Source: Pseudopyrenochaeta lycopersici
Taxonomy: Eukaryota; Ascomycota; Dothideomycetes; Pleosporales; Pseudopyrenochaetaceae
Assembly (NCBI GenBank): GCA_003313425.1
Contig: NHZP01000026.1
Span: 62,001-126,000 of the forward strand
Direction: 5' to 3'
DNA: 64,000 nt
Shown: piece by piece, positions 34,372 to 45,687 of the stretch
How the letters are laid out: each line of letters opens with the position of its first letter
Numbering within the stretch: the stretch's first letter is position 1
Translations under genes and position numbers: made by a program
Notes under the pieces: generated by a model
What the model saw: the letters and a program-made list of their open reading frames with translations, nothing else
What the model was told of the DNA's origin: nothing
The model's database searches: none

Positions 34372-36053
34372 ATGCCGAAGCGATCCACGGGCTGCTTTGA
34401 GTGCAGAAAGGTACGCAAGAACGGCCTGTGAGGCTTTGCAAAGGATCAGAAATTAAGTGAGACGTGTATAGAGGAAGGTTCGATGTGACGAAGCCAAACC
34501 AGAATGCAACATATGTCTTCGGCGGGGAACGAAATGTCCAGGCTACAGACCGACGCAGTCCTTCATTCTTCATAAGTTCGACGAGCAGACCGAGAGGCCC
34601 GCACTGATAAAAGAAGACGAATCACGCTACAAATATGCAAATCAAAGTCCGACAGATTCAGTTCATTCGAAGGGCCCTGGGACGCATACAGCTGCACACC
34701 GGACCGCTTCGGATCCAAGGCCTGTGGATGAGCCATTACCGAAGCAAGTCAGCTCTGTTGCTGCTGACCGCATTCAACATCTAGGCACCTTTATTTCGCT
34801 CTACTTACCGAGAGCCGACGGCCCCGCGTTGCCTCCTCCCTCAGCATTGATGCTCGGGCTGCCCACTATGCCTGCAAACAGCCAAGTTCTTCTGGCAGCG
34901 GTAGACGCTCTATCCGCAGCACAGCTTGCTGTGGACAATCGGAATCACCCACTTATCTATCGATCCCGATCCCTATACGGAACCGCGTTGAGTCAAATGC
35001 TGCAGGCAATTCAAGATCCAGTAACAGCCCTGAAAGATGAGACGCTGCTATCAACTTATCTTCTTACTTTATATGAGGTATTATGAATCTCACTTGTGTA
35101 TCTCTAGTGCCGGTTGACGTTTCATGCAGGTATTTGTTGGGGTTACGCAAGGCCATGGTTTCTTCTACCACGTGCAAGGGCTTTTACACCTGCTGAGGCA
35201 GCGGGGACCGTCGTCCTTTCAGAGCAGATTGAGTATGCAGATCTTCCATGCAATACGATACAATTCGGTAAGACTCACTGCGGCTTATAATTGCTGCGCT
35301 GATCGGATCCAGTTAAGCATTGGTTATCACATGCGCAAAGCTTCGATGCTAGATAGCCCCGAGTGGCTAGCGGTAACAACCAAAGCCGCAAAAGTCGACC
35401 CCTACGTGGCCTTGCAAGACGTATGCATCTCTATCCCTCGTCTCCTCGAGCGTACGGATAGATTAAACAAAGCTGGTTGTTCACAAGATGAGATTGATAC
35501 ACTCATAGACGACTCACAAAATTTGGCCAACCGTGCCTTCGAATGGCTCTCTAACTTTGAGAAGCACGGCCCCCGATATGACAAAATTGATATCACTTTG
35601 ATGGATGGCTTTCTGGATATTTGCTCTGATCGTGTATTCGACCCCGTCTTCGACTTTCACTACTTCGGCGCTGGTATTTGTTACATGATCTACTGGATGA
35701 GTATGCTCATCATGCAAGGCAATACATTCAGGTTACTGCGACAATATCGGAAGCTAGAATTGAAGCAATTGATGATGTGGGATCGCCAGCTTAGTGGCTA
35801 TGCGGATTGCATTTGCCGCTGCATACCCTACAATTGCCGACCCACGAGCGGATACACAGCAAAATTTGGGTGTCTGACGCCGCTTGTTGTGGCCAGAAAG
35901 TACTACGAAGCAAAAGGAGTGAAGAGAGAGGCTGCATGGTGCGAAGAGGTCTACATGGGAGCTAGAGTTCCCGGGCTCTATCAATCGCCAGTACCACTAG
36001 AGCCGTTGAGGGAGGTGAAGAACACAGTGAAGGACAATGATCGGTTTATTTAA
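34372..36053 (+). CDS. Zn2Cys6 fungal-specific transcription factor
   Basis: Exons 34372-34410, 34472-35077, 35130-35267 and 35313-36053 encode 507 residues. The binuclear zinc cluster is split by intron 1. Residues 8-35 have the spacing C-x2-C-x6-C-x6-C-x2-C-x6-C (GCFECRK/RKVRCDEAKPECNICLRRGTKC) followed by PGY, as usual. The rest matches the helical fungal regulatory domain found in such factors. Intron 3 (35268-35312, 45 nt) lies in frame with no stop, so it could be retained; GTAAGA and a following CTGAT-like branch site support splicing. Without it the protein is 522 residues. It probably acts as a DNA-binding activator in the nucleus; targets are unknown. No biosynthetic cluster is adjacent; the nearest gene is the oxidoreductase at 37.3 kb. 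Confidence 0.88.
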
Positions 36054-37272
36054 CGAAAACGATAATTCATCTTCTACCGGATGGGGCTATAGTTACCAGG
36101 GTGGCTTGTCGCCGTCAGATATTCGGGAGCAACCTCATGAAATAGTATTATGAAAAAACATGACCATAAGTACTACTAAGTAGAGCAGCTTAAGCTATCT
36201 CTGCTCATATCCACTTCATGAGCCAATCTTGACTCTTATCGCTTCTCACTCTTCTTGTGGATGGTTCTCCTACATTGCATACAGAACTTCGCACTGAGGT
36301 CTTAGCATGTGTTCGAACTTGCCCAGCTCACAAGCTTAGCATTGATTCGTTGCCACTAACAGGTCTGACTGCACTCCGTCTATGATGCTAGTTACTACAT
36401 GAGTCTATCAAATCATATTTTGACTCAAGCATGTATTTAAAACGCTTTCTTCTATGGAGAACTTCTTCGCAACAGGCATATTTATAACGTATTTGCTAGA
36501 CTAAGTTATATATCTTTCGATCAGTACAGCTGTCCCCGAGAGACACTCATAATCCGAAAATATCAGTCCTCGGGCTATCTTCAAATCACTAGCTATGGGC
36601 GTTTACTATGTAATCATGTATCCGACTGGTCGGTACGGATACACCAATGTTGAACACCTCGCTAAGCAGGCACTTGCACTCAGTCACACCCTCAGCGTAC
36701 TAGGCTGGAACGTTGAAGTAGGCGACGACAGTGTCAACGAAGATAACTTCCAGAAACAACGGAACAGTGATGGAGGTAGTAAGGATGTCCACGAAGGATG
36801 GGCGACGAACGGTGGTAAGTTGAATTTTACGTGGAACCTTGATAGACGCTGCGTTAATTTGCGAAGTGCTTAATGCTGTTTTGAATTTTATTGTTGACCA
36901 TGAGGACATTGATGTCACCGGGGTAGAGCTGCCTAAATAGTGGCGAGGTGTGATGACCTTCCAAAGCGGTATTGTGTATGATGCACAGGAGAGCTTTGTA
37001 TTCAAGCCAAGTCTCGGGCTTGATGCCACTGTTAAGACATGTGATCATATAGTTCAGTCGTAAGCACTGATTAAAAGACATTTTCCTTTCGTTACTCTTA
37101 TGGACACCCTGTTAGTGATCAGAGCTTTTGGTGGTAGCGAATTTATGATTTCAAAACATCGGGGATTGGACTTATGTAAGTGTTCGGTGGAAAGCGATGA
37201 ATCTATGTAACAACATAGCTACTGATCAAACCAAATCGTCACCCTTTAGGATTCGCTACTTTTCTGACCACG
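36054..37272. other. 1.2-kb intergenic region, no gene supported
   Basis: Contains a 92-codon ATG frame at 36595-36873 (+) and overlapping frames on the minus strand (36700-37081). None has a recognised motif, and they overlap antisense to one another, so at most one could be real. I leave them unannotated. Confidence 0.4.
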
Positions 37273-38334
37273 TCATATCTCAAGCTGCGTAACAAGTTTC
37301 CCTGTATTTCCACCCTTAAACAACAGCGTCCATGTATTGGGTACATCCTCAAACTTTGTCGGCACCACTGTCTCCGTCTCCGGCCCGATCTGAATCTTCC
37401 CTTCCTTAACATTCTTGATCAACTCCTGGATCCACGGCCCTGCTTTACCACTCTCAATTGCGTCCGTAACGATGAAGCCCTTAACTTCAATGCGGTTCAC
37501 AATGATCTCGAACCAGTTCTTAATACCAGTTTCGCCCATGCTGTTGTATGTCGAGACAGCACCGCATGCAGCAATTCGACCAAAGGGTTTGACCCTGGTG
37601 AGCATGAGGTCCAAGATTTCGCCACCAACATTGTCAAAATAGACCTCTACAAATCCCTCTGTGGCTTTCTTGAGGTCCTCTTCAAAGGTTGCGGATTTGT
37701 AGTCAACACACACGTCCGCACCCAGACTCTCGACCCATCGACACTTCTTGTCGCCGCCCGCTATACCAATGATGCGCTTGCAACCAACGATGTGCTTGGC
37801 GATCTGGACAACCATACTGCCAGTGGCTCCCGCAGCTCCAGACACTACGACTGCGTCATTGGCCGTAGCTCGAGCAATATCAACTAAACCATTATAAGCA
37901 GTCAGACCGGGGCCTCCGAGCGCACCAATGAAATGGGTCGGCCTGATTCCAGCCTTTTCATCTGCTTGAATAGGCCTCACCTCTTTCGCGCCCACAATTG
38001 CATACTCCGTCCATCCTAGACTTCCCATGACGAGCTGGCCTTTCTTCAAGCTCTCCGCATTCGACTCAACGACCTCTGCGATGGCGAACGCACGCATCAC
38101 TTCACCCTTTGTAACAGGAGCAGTGTATAAGCGCTCTGGGTCCATGTCGGCTTGAATCCATCCTCGCTGCGCTGGGTCGTTGGAGAAGTAGAGAGTTCTA
38201 ACGAGGGCTTGGTCAGAGCCGGGTGCGGGTAGAGTAGTTGTTTCGAGGGAGAAGGTAGCGTTTGGCCCTTTAAAAACAGGGTCAGATTTGGGAGGATTTG
38301 AGAGGATCCATTGGCGAGTCTTCTGGCCTGACAT
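37273..38334 (-). CDS. Zinc-free medium-chain NADP-dependent oxidoreductase (PTGR/LTB4DH-like)
   Basis: A single exon of 353 residues from the ATG at 38334. It belongs to the MDR superfamily branch of NADP-dependent alkenal/prostaglandin reductases, which reduce the double bond of unsaturated carbonyls. Signatures: NDPAQRGWI near residue 50, a GALGGPGLTAY segment, and the Rossmann motif VVVSGAAGATGSMVVQIAK, followed by GIAGGDKKCRW. The conserved VYFDNVGGEILD strand is also present. No catalytic-zinc Cys/His set is seen, consistent with this branch. The frame is open a further 22 codons upstream (a Thr-rich run from GGTGGT repeats at 38337-38352) but without another ATG. The substrate is not predictable. 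Confidence 0.9.
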   Translation of the reverse strand: MSGQKTRQWILSNPPKSDPVFKGPNATFSLETTTLPAPGSDQALVRTLYFSNDPAQRGWIQADMDPERLYTAPVTKGEVMRAFAIAEVVESNAESLKKGQLVMGSLGWTEYAIVGAKEVRPIQADEKAGIRPTHFIGALGGPGLTAYNGLVDIARATANDAVVVSGAAGATGSMVVQIAKHIVGCKRIIGIAGGDKKCRWVESLGADVCVDYKSATFEEDLKKATEGFVEVYFDNVGGEILDLMLTRVKPFGRIAACGAVSTYNSMGETGIKNWFEIIVNRIEVKGFIVTDAIESGKAGPWIQELIKNVKEGKIQIGPETETVVPTKFEDVPNTWTLLFKGGNTGKLVTQLEI

Positions 38335-39137
38335 TGTGGTGGTGGTGGTGGTAGAAATTGGGGTTGGTTCAGATGCAGATTGCTCTACCGTAATGCCCAC
38401 AGTTAATGACTGAGTCTCGATAGTGAACGGCTGCGATATACCTTTGTAGATTCTTTTGACTTCAAAGAGATTGAAAGCTAGGGTCGAGCCTTCGACGTCG
38501 ACTTTGAAGCTCTACTAACGCTAGCTCCTGTGCAATTTACGGTCAACCTCGGCTTCTTCCAGACACTGTCGCCTATAATCTGGGCACTATCTGTCGATCG
38601 CCAATTGGACTAGCTGCAGTAGCGACCTTATTGTTCATGTGGTTTAAATTATAGTCTTTGAAACACAAAATCCGCTGTTGAGATGACTTGTGTGAATTTT
38701 GCATTTGTAAGGTTGTGAACGTCAAGGAGGCAGGACAATTGGGGAACCTGAACGTCACGCTTAAATTGTACGGTATTGTCTGAGCCGCCAGTACAATCCA
38801 TCACTGACAAGACGAGGTCGAATCGAGCTTGTGGCGGTGGCGGAACATTCTTTAAAGGAAGAGATGAGGGGTAGCTGTGCTCGACTCTAAGCTCATGGCG
38901 GGGCATTCTTTCATGACTCGCGCGCCTGCTTCCGGCAAAGTGACCTGTGGAAAGTCTAGAGAGATTTGGGGATTCGCAGAGATAATTTCAAGGCACCTCA
39001 AAGGCAGATTATTCCTCTTCTTCAACTTTGCAAGGGCCACACTGACGGCACAAGATGGAGCAGGGCACTGCCGACATGTATCATGCTAATGTACATTGAG
39101 CTATGTGTCTGTAAGCGCCAATGTAACCACCCACATT
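38335..39137. other. Intergenic
   Basis: The upstream region of the oxidoreductase gene and the 3' flank of SRP72. It includes a short GGT repeat at 38337-38352. Nothing else was recognised. Confidence 0.5.
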
Positions 39138-41202
39138 TTACCATTTCGCCCCTTTAGCCTTCTTCTTATTCTTTCCCTTGTCGATTCCAGCTTTCTTCTC
39201 TTGAGCAGCAGGTGTTCCCTTCTCCTCTGCCACTACACCGCCTTGAGTGAGACCTTCCATCTTCTTCTTCCCCTTCCGGCCCTTGGGGCGATAGTAACTC
39301 CTATCACGCATCGGCAGCCACCTTTCAGGATCCATCTTCTTGCCTTCTACAAACTCCTTTGGCATGCGGGCCTTGCGTAATCTCTTAGTTCTCGATATCA
39401 CTGAGCTTGTGGGTGCAATGCTGCGTTTTCGTGACTCTCCTGCGATAGTCGAGGTGGAGAGGGCGCCGGATGGCACACCGGCTTTTTCTAATTCAGTGGC
39501 ATCAATGTCCGCCACAAGTCGATCGGCTTCCGGCAAGTATGAAAGGAGATCATCAGGTATGGATGAGGAGTCCGTGATGCTGTATGCGGCGACGAGGCCA
39601 GCGATAGCTGCACGATCCTCGTTGTCTTGATCGTACAAGCTTTGGAAGATTTCACCTGCGGCCTTGACGTTTTCGGGATTGTGCGTATCAAGTAATGCTG
39701 TACCGGCTGCAACCATCAGTGCCTTTGACGGAGCTTCAGTCTTGGACTTGTGTGGTTTTCGCCAGTATTCAGCTGCCTTCGCTAGCTCAGATTTGGCAGC
39801 TCCTGGGCGACCTTGTTGCGTGTATAGCGAGACGAGTGCAGCAATCAGCCCAGGGGCGAAGCGAGCATCCAGGTCGGATGCGGAACCGCTCTGCTCAAGG
39901 CGCTTGAAGAATGACTCTAGAAGATGGGTTGCCGCAGCGTAGTTGTTGGTTATCACGTAGAGATGTGTGATTGTGAGCAACAAACCCACATCATTTGGTC
40001 GCTTTTCCAGTAGTGGCACAATCTCCTTAAGTGCCGCCTTTTCGTTATCTGCATTTCGCGCATGGGCTGCAGCATTGAGCACCGCAGCCATGTTCACCGC
40101 TGGAGACAATGATGGAGCTGGGGCTGCCGAGATGACCTTCTCAGTTGACGAAGCTACTCCTGCAACTTTTTGTGAGAGTAATGAGATGACGTACTCATCC
40201 TGACGTAGGATGTTAGACTGGAATGAGAAGTGCTGGTCTGTATTCGGGGGTTTCGGCGATGAATGGAAAAGACGATGGGATAGGTATGGGTTCGAGTGCT
40301 CTTTCGAAGCAGCGATGCTGTTTACTTGAGCAATGTAGCGAGTTGATAGCTCCTTGATGCTGTTCCTGTTAGCCATACTGTGCGAATTGCAGCAGATGTA
40401 TGCCTTACTCGGCGAAAGGAATCTTGGTGACCAGCTGCTCCGCCTCATCTATCTTGCCCAGCTGCGTCAACACGTAGACTTGCTGCACTGTAATGGGCAG
40501 AAGTTCGGCCTGCTTTTCTGCATCGCTGAGGTCTGAGAGCGCACTGCACAGGTCCTTTGCCCTCTTCAGACACACTTCGCCCTGCGCAAGCTCGCCGCGT
40601 GCTATGCTTCCACAGGCGGCGTTGAAGGCTGTCTCGAACACTTCCAGGTCTTCTCGAGTGGGCTTCTTCTTCTGTGCCAGCTCGCCCTGTCCCGTCCATT
40701 CCAATTGCGCATCCACGGCTCCGGAGTTGATGCGGATATCGTACTCTTCGTTCTCAACAGATTGATTCGCAAGTTCCTTGTATACCTTGGCGGCTTGTGC
40801 AAAGTTCTCGGAGCGGTACGCCTGGGTTTCGTTAGCTCGTGCATGACAAGGTCTCTCTCTTCTGGGACGTACGGCCTGAGCAAGCATATGCTTTGTTCCG
40901 CGTCCCGCATTTGGCCCTGCTGCCTCAGCAACCTCTACAGCCTTTGTTGCATTGCCAGTTTTGTACAGCGCATAGGCATAGTCGAACTGCGCCTTCTCTT
41001 GCAATGCCTTCACATCCTCAAACACCTTCAACGCGTCCTCATAGCGGTCCAAGTGCAGAAGCGCTACGGCTTTCGCGTGCTGCGCATCCAAATCCCCTTT
41101 CGATTTCTTGATTGCGGCGTTGGCAGCTTTGAGGATTTCATCGTGGTCATCGAGAGAGGCTTGCGCAAGGAGTGAAGAGAGCGATTTGCTGGAGGAGGCC
41201 AT
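39138..41202 (-). CDS. srp72: SRP72, signal recognition particle 72-kDa subunit
   Basis: Exons 41202-40873, 40821-40409 and 40365-39138 encode 656 residues, the family norm. SRP72 binds SRP68 and SRP RNA and helps target nascent secretory proteins to the ER. The N-terminal two thirds are tetratricopeptide-like helices (KSLSSLLAQASLDD..., AVALLHLDRYEDALKVFEDV..., NPYLSHRLFHSSPKPPNTD typical of fungal SRP72). The C-terminus carries the RNA-binding signature DPERWLPMRDRSYYRPKG followed by a Lys-rich tail. Intron 1 (40872-40822, 51 nt, GTACGT) is in frame without a stop, and intron 2 (40408-40366, 43 nt, GTAAGG, GCTAAC) joins FAE to NSIKELST. It is in tandem with the TFIIE alpha gene upstream. 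Confidence 0.93.
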
Positions 41203-41688
41203 GATTGTTCGCCGTTCTACCTACCATCCATTAGAGTGAAGTGTCGGAAGCCAGGAAGCGGTGAAAGTGCTGGCAGGGGCGATTGGGGACGTGTTGGTGC
41301 AAGCACGCGGGGATGAAGAAGTGGGATGGTGGACGCTCGCCTAAAGTTCCGGCGGCTTGGAATGGTAGGGCTGCATCCCCGTTAAACTCTAATACCAGCA
41401 TCGTAAATTTATCGTAGCAATGTCAAGTCTTTGTGACTACAACTTCTTTGCACGGTGAAGCATGTGGGATGTAATTTATAAGGAGCTAGAATGTGTGGGA
41501 TTACGCTGGGCAGCCCTACCAGCTTTTTCTGATTGGAAGATGTGTATGTTATGAGCCTAGTAGCATCGGAAAGAGTGCATCTCTTTTGCACAATCTTGAG
41601 CGCACAGATTTTCCGGAAACACTTTCAAAGTGTGTCTAATCCCAGGTGTAACAAGGCAAATGCTCAAACGCCAACGCTATGCAGATAA
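41203..41688. other. Intergenic between tandem minus-strand genes
   Basis: 486 bp holding the SRP72 promoter and the TFIIE alpha 3' flank. Nothing else was seen. Confidence 0.5.
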
Positions 41689-42966
41689 TCAATTAACATC
41701 TTCAAACTCATCCTCCTCGCTCTCGTCGCCACCATCACCATTGGATGCTGCTGGTGTTGCCGCATTGGAGGGTGTAGGAGCGGCCGACGATTCCAGCTTC
41801 ACGCGCTTCGCATCTGGTAGTGCATTTGGCGTACCGACAGCCACATCCTCAAACTCATCCTCGTCTTCGTCGTCATCATCCTCTTCCTCCTCCTCCTCTT
41901 CCTTCTTCCGTCGCTCGGCTTCGATTTGAGCAAAGACAGCATCCAGGTTCTGGTTTGCGTTCTTATTGTCTGATGACTCCGTCTTTATGGGTGTATCTGC
42001 GCCGATGTTCTCTTGTTTGACGGCGGTTGTGTTGCCAGAGGCGTCCTTGATGACGGTAGATTGGGTATGCCACGAAGGCAGCTGGTTTTGCATGGCGATT
42101 TGTTCTTGGCGGGCTTTTTCTGCAGCTCGCTGCTTCTCGTTTTGCTCAGCACTTGAACCAATCTGTACGTTGATCTTCTCAGGCCCTGTATCCAGTCCTT
42201 TGACGGCCGTAGGCCGGGACACAACGGTGTCGACAATCTCATGCTTTGTGCCAGGGTCAATGTCCTTGTCCCGCGGGAGCTCAATCTTGGCATTGATGGC
42301 ATCCGTGGCTTCTACAGCTGGGATCTTCATCTTGTCGATTTCTTCCATGAGTGTGAGGAGCGGACCAAACATTTTATTGAACTTGGCGGGTGTGTCATCC
42401 ATGTCGTCTGCCTGGGCACCTGTGTCGATCTCTTCGAGCCGGAAATCACACCTAGCGCACAGGAATCCACTGTCCTCTGGTCCGGGATCGAGGTCAGGAT
42501 GGTCAAGTGCTTGTATCATTGTGTATTGTGATTTGCATCGCGGGCACCTGAGCTCGGCCTTCTCAGCTGTGGGTTTCGCATCCTTCTTGACCGTCTCGTC
42601 AATCTTGTGGATCCTATACTTGCAGGCGTCAATAGCGCGACGCCAGTCGATGTAGTAGTATTCGCGGCTTGTCTGTTTGGTGGCACCTTCGCGCAACACT
42701 TGGAGAGAGTAGCTGATTGTGTCAGTGTTGCCCATATGACTTGGCCAGTGAACCTACGATGAGCACAAGCCCGCTTCTCTGAGCTTCCCCGCAATCCTGC
42801 CAACATGCTTCGAGTTCTTGCCTGCTTCGAGGATGAGGACGAGGTCGGACATGGGCAGGGCGACGTGGTAGCAGAGCGCGTCGATGACTACAATGTGCTC
42901 CGTTTCGTAGAACATGCGGACGACTGTCCTGATGAGTTGCTTCACTGTCTCTACAGGGTCCTTCAT
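41689..42966 (-). CDS. TFIIE alpha, general transcription factor large subunit
   Basis: Exons 42966-42758 and 42712-41689 encode 410 residues. TFIIE alpha recruits TFIIH to the RNA polymerase II preinitiation complex. The N-terminal winged helix (VKQLIRTVVRMFYETEHIVV..., GRIAGKLREAGL) continues across the intron into SREYYYIDWRRAIDACKYR. A zinc ribbon follows, with Cys pairs in LRCPRCKSQYT and FLCARCDF. The C-terminal third is charged and acidic, with an Asp/Glu run (EEEEEEEDDDDEDEDEFED) and a terminal EDEFEDVN, as expected for the TFIIH-interacting tail. The 45-nt intron (42757-42713) has a GTAGGT donor and CAG acceptor. The yeast homologue is TFA1. It is divergent from the PUS1 gene, with 432 bp between the starts. 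Confidence 0.93.
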
Positions 42967-43398
42967 GATTGTGATGGGGCGGTTTCTCTGAAGCCGCGCC
43001 TCCTCAAGAAGGTCTAGAAACCTGCGGGATGCTCGTTGGAGGCAGATGCGCCTTGCGCTGAATGCGCCGGGACAGGTCGCAGGGGCGCTGAAGTAAACAA
43101 GTCCTCTCTATGGGCGCATCAAAGTGTGGGACGCCCTATTCTACTATGCTATGCTATGCCTGCCCGCGCACGAGCTGACGTGACAGTGGAAGGTGGAGAG
43201 AGAGTCGAGAGGTCCGGCCTCAGGGCAGTCGCACGAACATCGTGAGCGGTGGCGCAGGCGGTGAAGCGCACCTGCCGCGCCAAGCCTTGAGCTTGGAGAA
43301 AATCCGTCGAAGCTCAACGCACCCCCACAATTCACCTGCAGCTGGCGCTTTGCTGTTGAGACTCCCTCCGCCCGTCTCATGTTCTGTTGCTCCTCACC
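42967..43398. promoter_or_regulatory. Shared divergent promoter of TFIIE alpha and PUS1 genes
   Basis: 432 bp between the two start codons must carry both promoters. A TATGCTATGC direct repeat lies at about 43146-43157. No TATA box was recognised. Confidence 0.5.
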
Positions 43399-45388
43399 AT
43401 GGAGCAAACTACCGAAAAGCCTCCTGCTCCGCCAATGGCTGACAGGGAAGACTCCCGCGGCGGCGACTCACAGCCTCGCGACAAGAAGCGCAAATGGGCA
43501 GACCGCGACCGCAGGAACCGGGCGAGAGGAGGGGGCCTTCAGCACGGCAGCCGTCCGAACAAGAAAAGAAATATGGGCCGTACGGAACATCTGTAAGTGT
43601 TGCGCGACTGTGTCAGTGCGCTTCTCTAACTAAGCAAGCTCCTCCCAACTAGACAGGCGAGGCCGCAATGAGACTCAACAGGCCAAGAACAAAGAGCAGG
43701 ACGAACAGGGCGAAAACAAGAGACCGGCGCTGCCCTCAGCGTTCCCCGCAGAAGAAGTCGAGGCAGAGGAGCGAAGGCCGAAGCGCAAGGTCGCCGTCAT
43801 GATCGGCTATTCAGGCACTGGGTACAAGGGCATGCAAATCGACAACAAGCAGAAGACCATCGAAGGTGACCTGTTCAACGCTTTTGTCGCAGCGGGCGCG
43901 ATTTCGAAAGCGAACGCATCCGACCCTAAAAAGTCCTCCCTCGTACGCTGTGCGCGAACCGACAAGGGCGTCCACGCTGCCGGCAACGTGGTTTCGCTAA
44001 AGCTGATTATTGAGGAGGATGACATCATAGAGAAGATCAACAGCAATCTCTCAGAGCAGATCAGGGTATGGGGCATTCAGCGGACTACTGGATCCTTCAG
44101 TTGCTATCAGGCCTGCGACTCGCGATGGTACGAGTACCTCATTCCGACGCACTCGTTTTTACCGCCTCATCCATCGAGCTACATGGGGAAGAAGTTGGAA
44201 GAGTACGCCGAGAAGGAGGGTGACATGCAGGGATATCGCGCGAGACAGGCCGAAGTGGCTACCTTTTGGCCTGAAATCGAGGAGAAGCACATCAAACCCA
44301 TTCTGGAGTCGCTGGACGACTCAATACGGCCGCTTGTCGAGGAAGCCCTGTACAACGTCGAAGCTGTTGATGCACCCCCAGGAGCCGACCCAATCATTGA
44401 CGCATCAATTGACATGGAGGGCAAGGAGAACGAGGCGACAATTGTAAAAGCGGCAAGGGAGACAGCAAAGCTAGACGCCGGCAAAGACTCGAACATCGAG
44501 GAACCGACAGACGATATCAAGGACGCAATTGACACTATCAAGCAGAACGAACCCCATCTCACACTTGATAACGAAACCGATGGTAGCAGATCTCTACCAG
44601 ACGGCATCGTAAACCAGCCCGCCCTTGAGGAAGCTATCAAAGTCCTCAAGAAAGCTTATCTCGACGCAAAGAAAGCCTATCGCATCTCTCCCGAACGACA
44701 AGCCCGCGTTCAAGCCGCTCTTGACAACTATCTCGGCACCCGCAAATACCACAATTACACTGTACACAAAAAGTTCAACGACAAGTCCGCTCAGCGGTAT
44801 ATCAAGTCGTTCAAAGTTGCGCCAAAGCCTATTATTATCAATGATACCGAGTGGTTGAGCCTAAAGGTGCATGGGCAGAGCTTCATGATGCATCAGATTC
44901 GTAAGATGGTGGGTATGGCTGCGCTAACAGTACGGTGCGGAACCGACCCCAAGATTATGGGGGAGAGTTTTGGGAACGTGGTTGTGCGGATTCCCAAAGC
45001 TCCTGGACTTGGTCTCTTGCTGGAACGGCCCGTCTTCGACTCGTACAACGAGAAGCAGGCCAAACAGCATGGGCGGGAAAGCATAGACTTTAACAGGTTC
45101 AACAAGGAAATTGAGGAATTCAAGGAGAGGGAGATTTATCAGCGCATCTTTCGTGAGGAGGCGCAGGGTAACCAGTAGGTCACTTAATTCCTTTGTCAGA
45201 CGCAGATACTAATAATGCTTAGGTTCAACACCTTCTTCACACATCTGGACAATTACAAGGACCCGCAGTTTCTGTATCTGACATCAGGTGGTATCGAAGC
45301 CACCAAGAAACACCGGGACAACAAGTCTACGCAACCCAGCTTTGACGAAGACTCTGAGGATGAGAATGCGAGTGGTGGAGAAGGCTGA
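43399..45388 (+). CDS. pus1: tRNA pseudouridine synthase 1 (TruA family)
   Basis: Exons 43399-43592, 43657-45174 and 45223-45388 encode 625 residues. It isomerises uridines in tRNAs (for example positions 27, 34 and 36 in yeast) and in some other RNAs, in the nucleus. After a disordered, basic N-terminus, the catalytic domain begins VAVMIGYSGTGYKGMQ; the active-site Asp is in RCARTDKGVHAAGNVVSLK. The motif YEYLIPTHSF and, after an inserted acidic/linker region (about residues 250-370), GTRKYHNYTVHKKF and HQIRKMVGM are typical of eukaryotic Pus1. The last intron (45175-45222, GTAGGT, CTAATAATG branch) avoids a TAG that follows NQ and adds a conserved end, NTFFTHLDNYKDPQFLYL. A long linker is a normal fungal variation. 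Confidence 0.94.
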
Positions 45389-45687
45389 TTGGAGGTCGAG
45401 ATGGAGATTGACAATGCACGAGTTCCCATCTGGTCTCATCATCGGATGGTTGGTAGCGAATAATACCCTAGAATTGCCTCGCCAGTACTTGATTCGATTT
45501 CAAACACATTGTGAGATCAATGTCTCTGATCCAAAGTAATCACATATGAAGGTCGAAGTTCAGCTCAATGCGAGTCCACCCTCCCGTGAATGAACACGCA
45601 CATATAGAAGCCTAGATCCTAGAAGTACACAATCTCTTCCCCTCTAATACAAACAATCCTTTCCATCGTGCCTTCATCCTCGACATT
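45389..45687. other. Intergenic, convergent 3' ends
   Basis: About 300 bp between the convergent pus1 and PDH E1 alpha genes, probably both 3' UTRs. Nothing else was seen. Confidence 0.55.

Noticed and set aside
36595..37081. Small ORFs on both strands between the regulator and the oxidoreductase
   Set aside because: They overlap antisense to each other and show no motif, signal peptide or splice logic.
34372..38334. Secondary-metabolite gene cluster around the Zn2Cys6 factor and oxidoreductase
   Set aside because: No backbone enzyme (PKS, NRPS, terpene synthase) or other tailoring genes are nearby in the window.
41966..42655. 229-codon plus-strand frame
   Set aside because: Antisense to TFIIE alpha exon 2.
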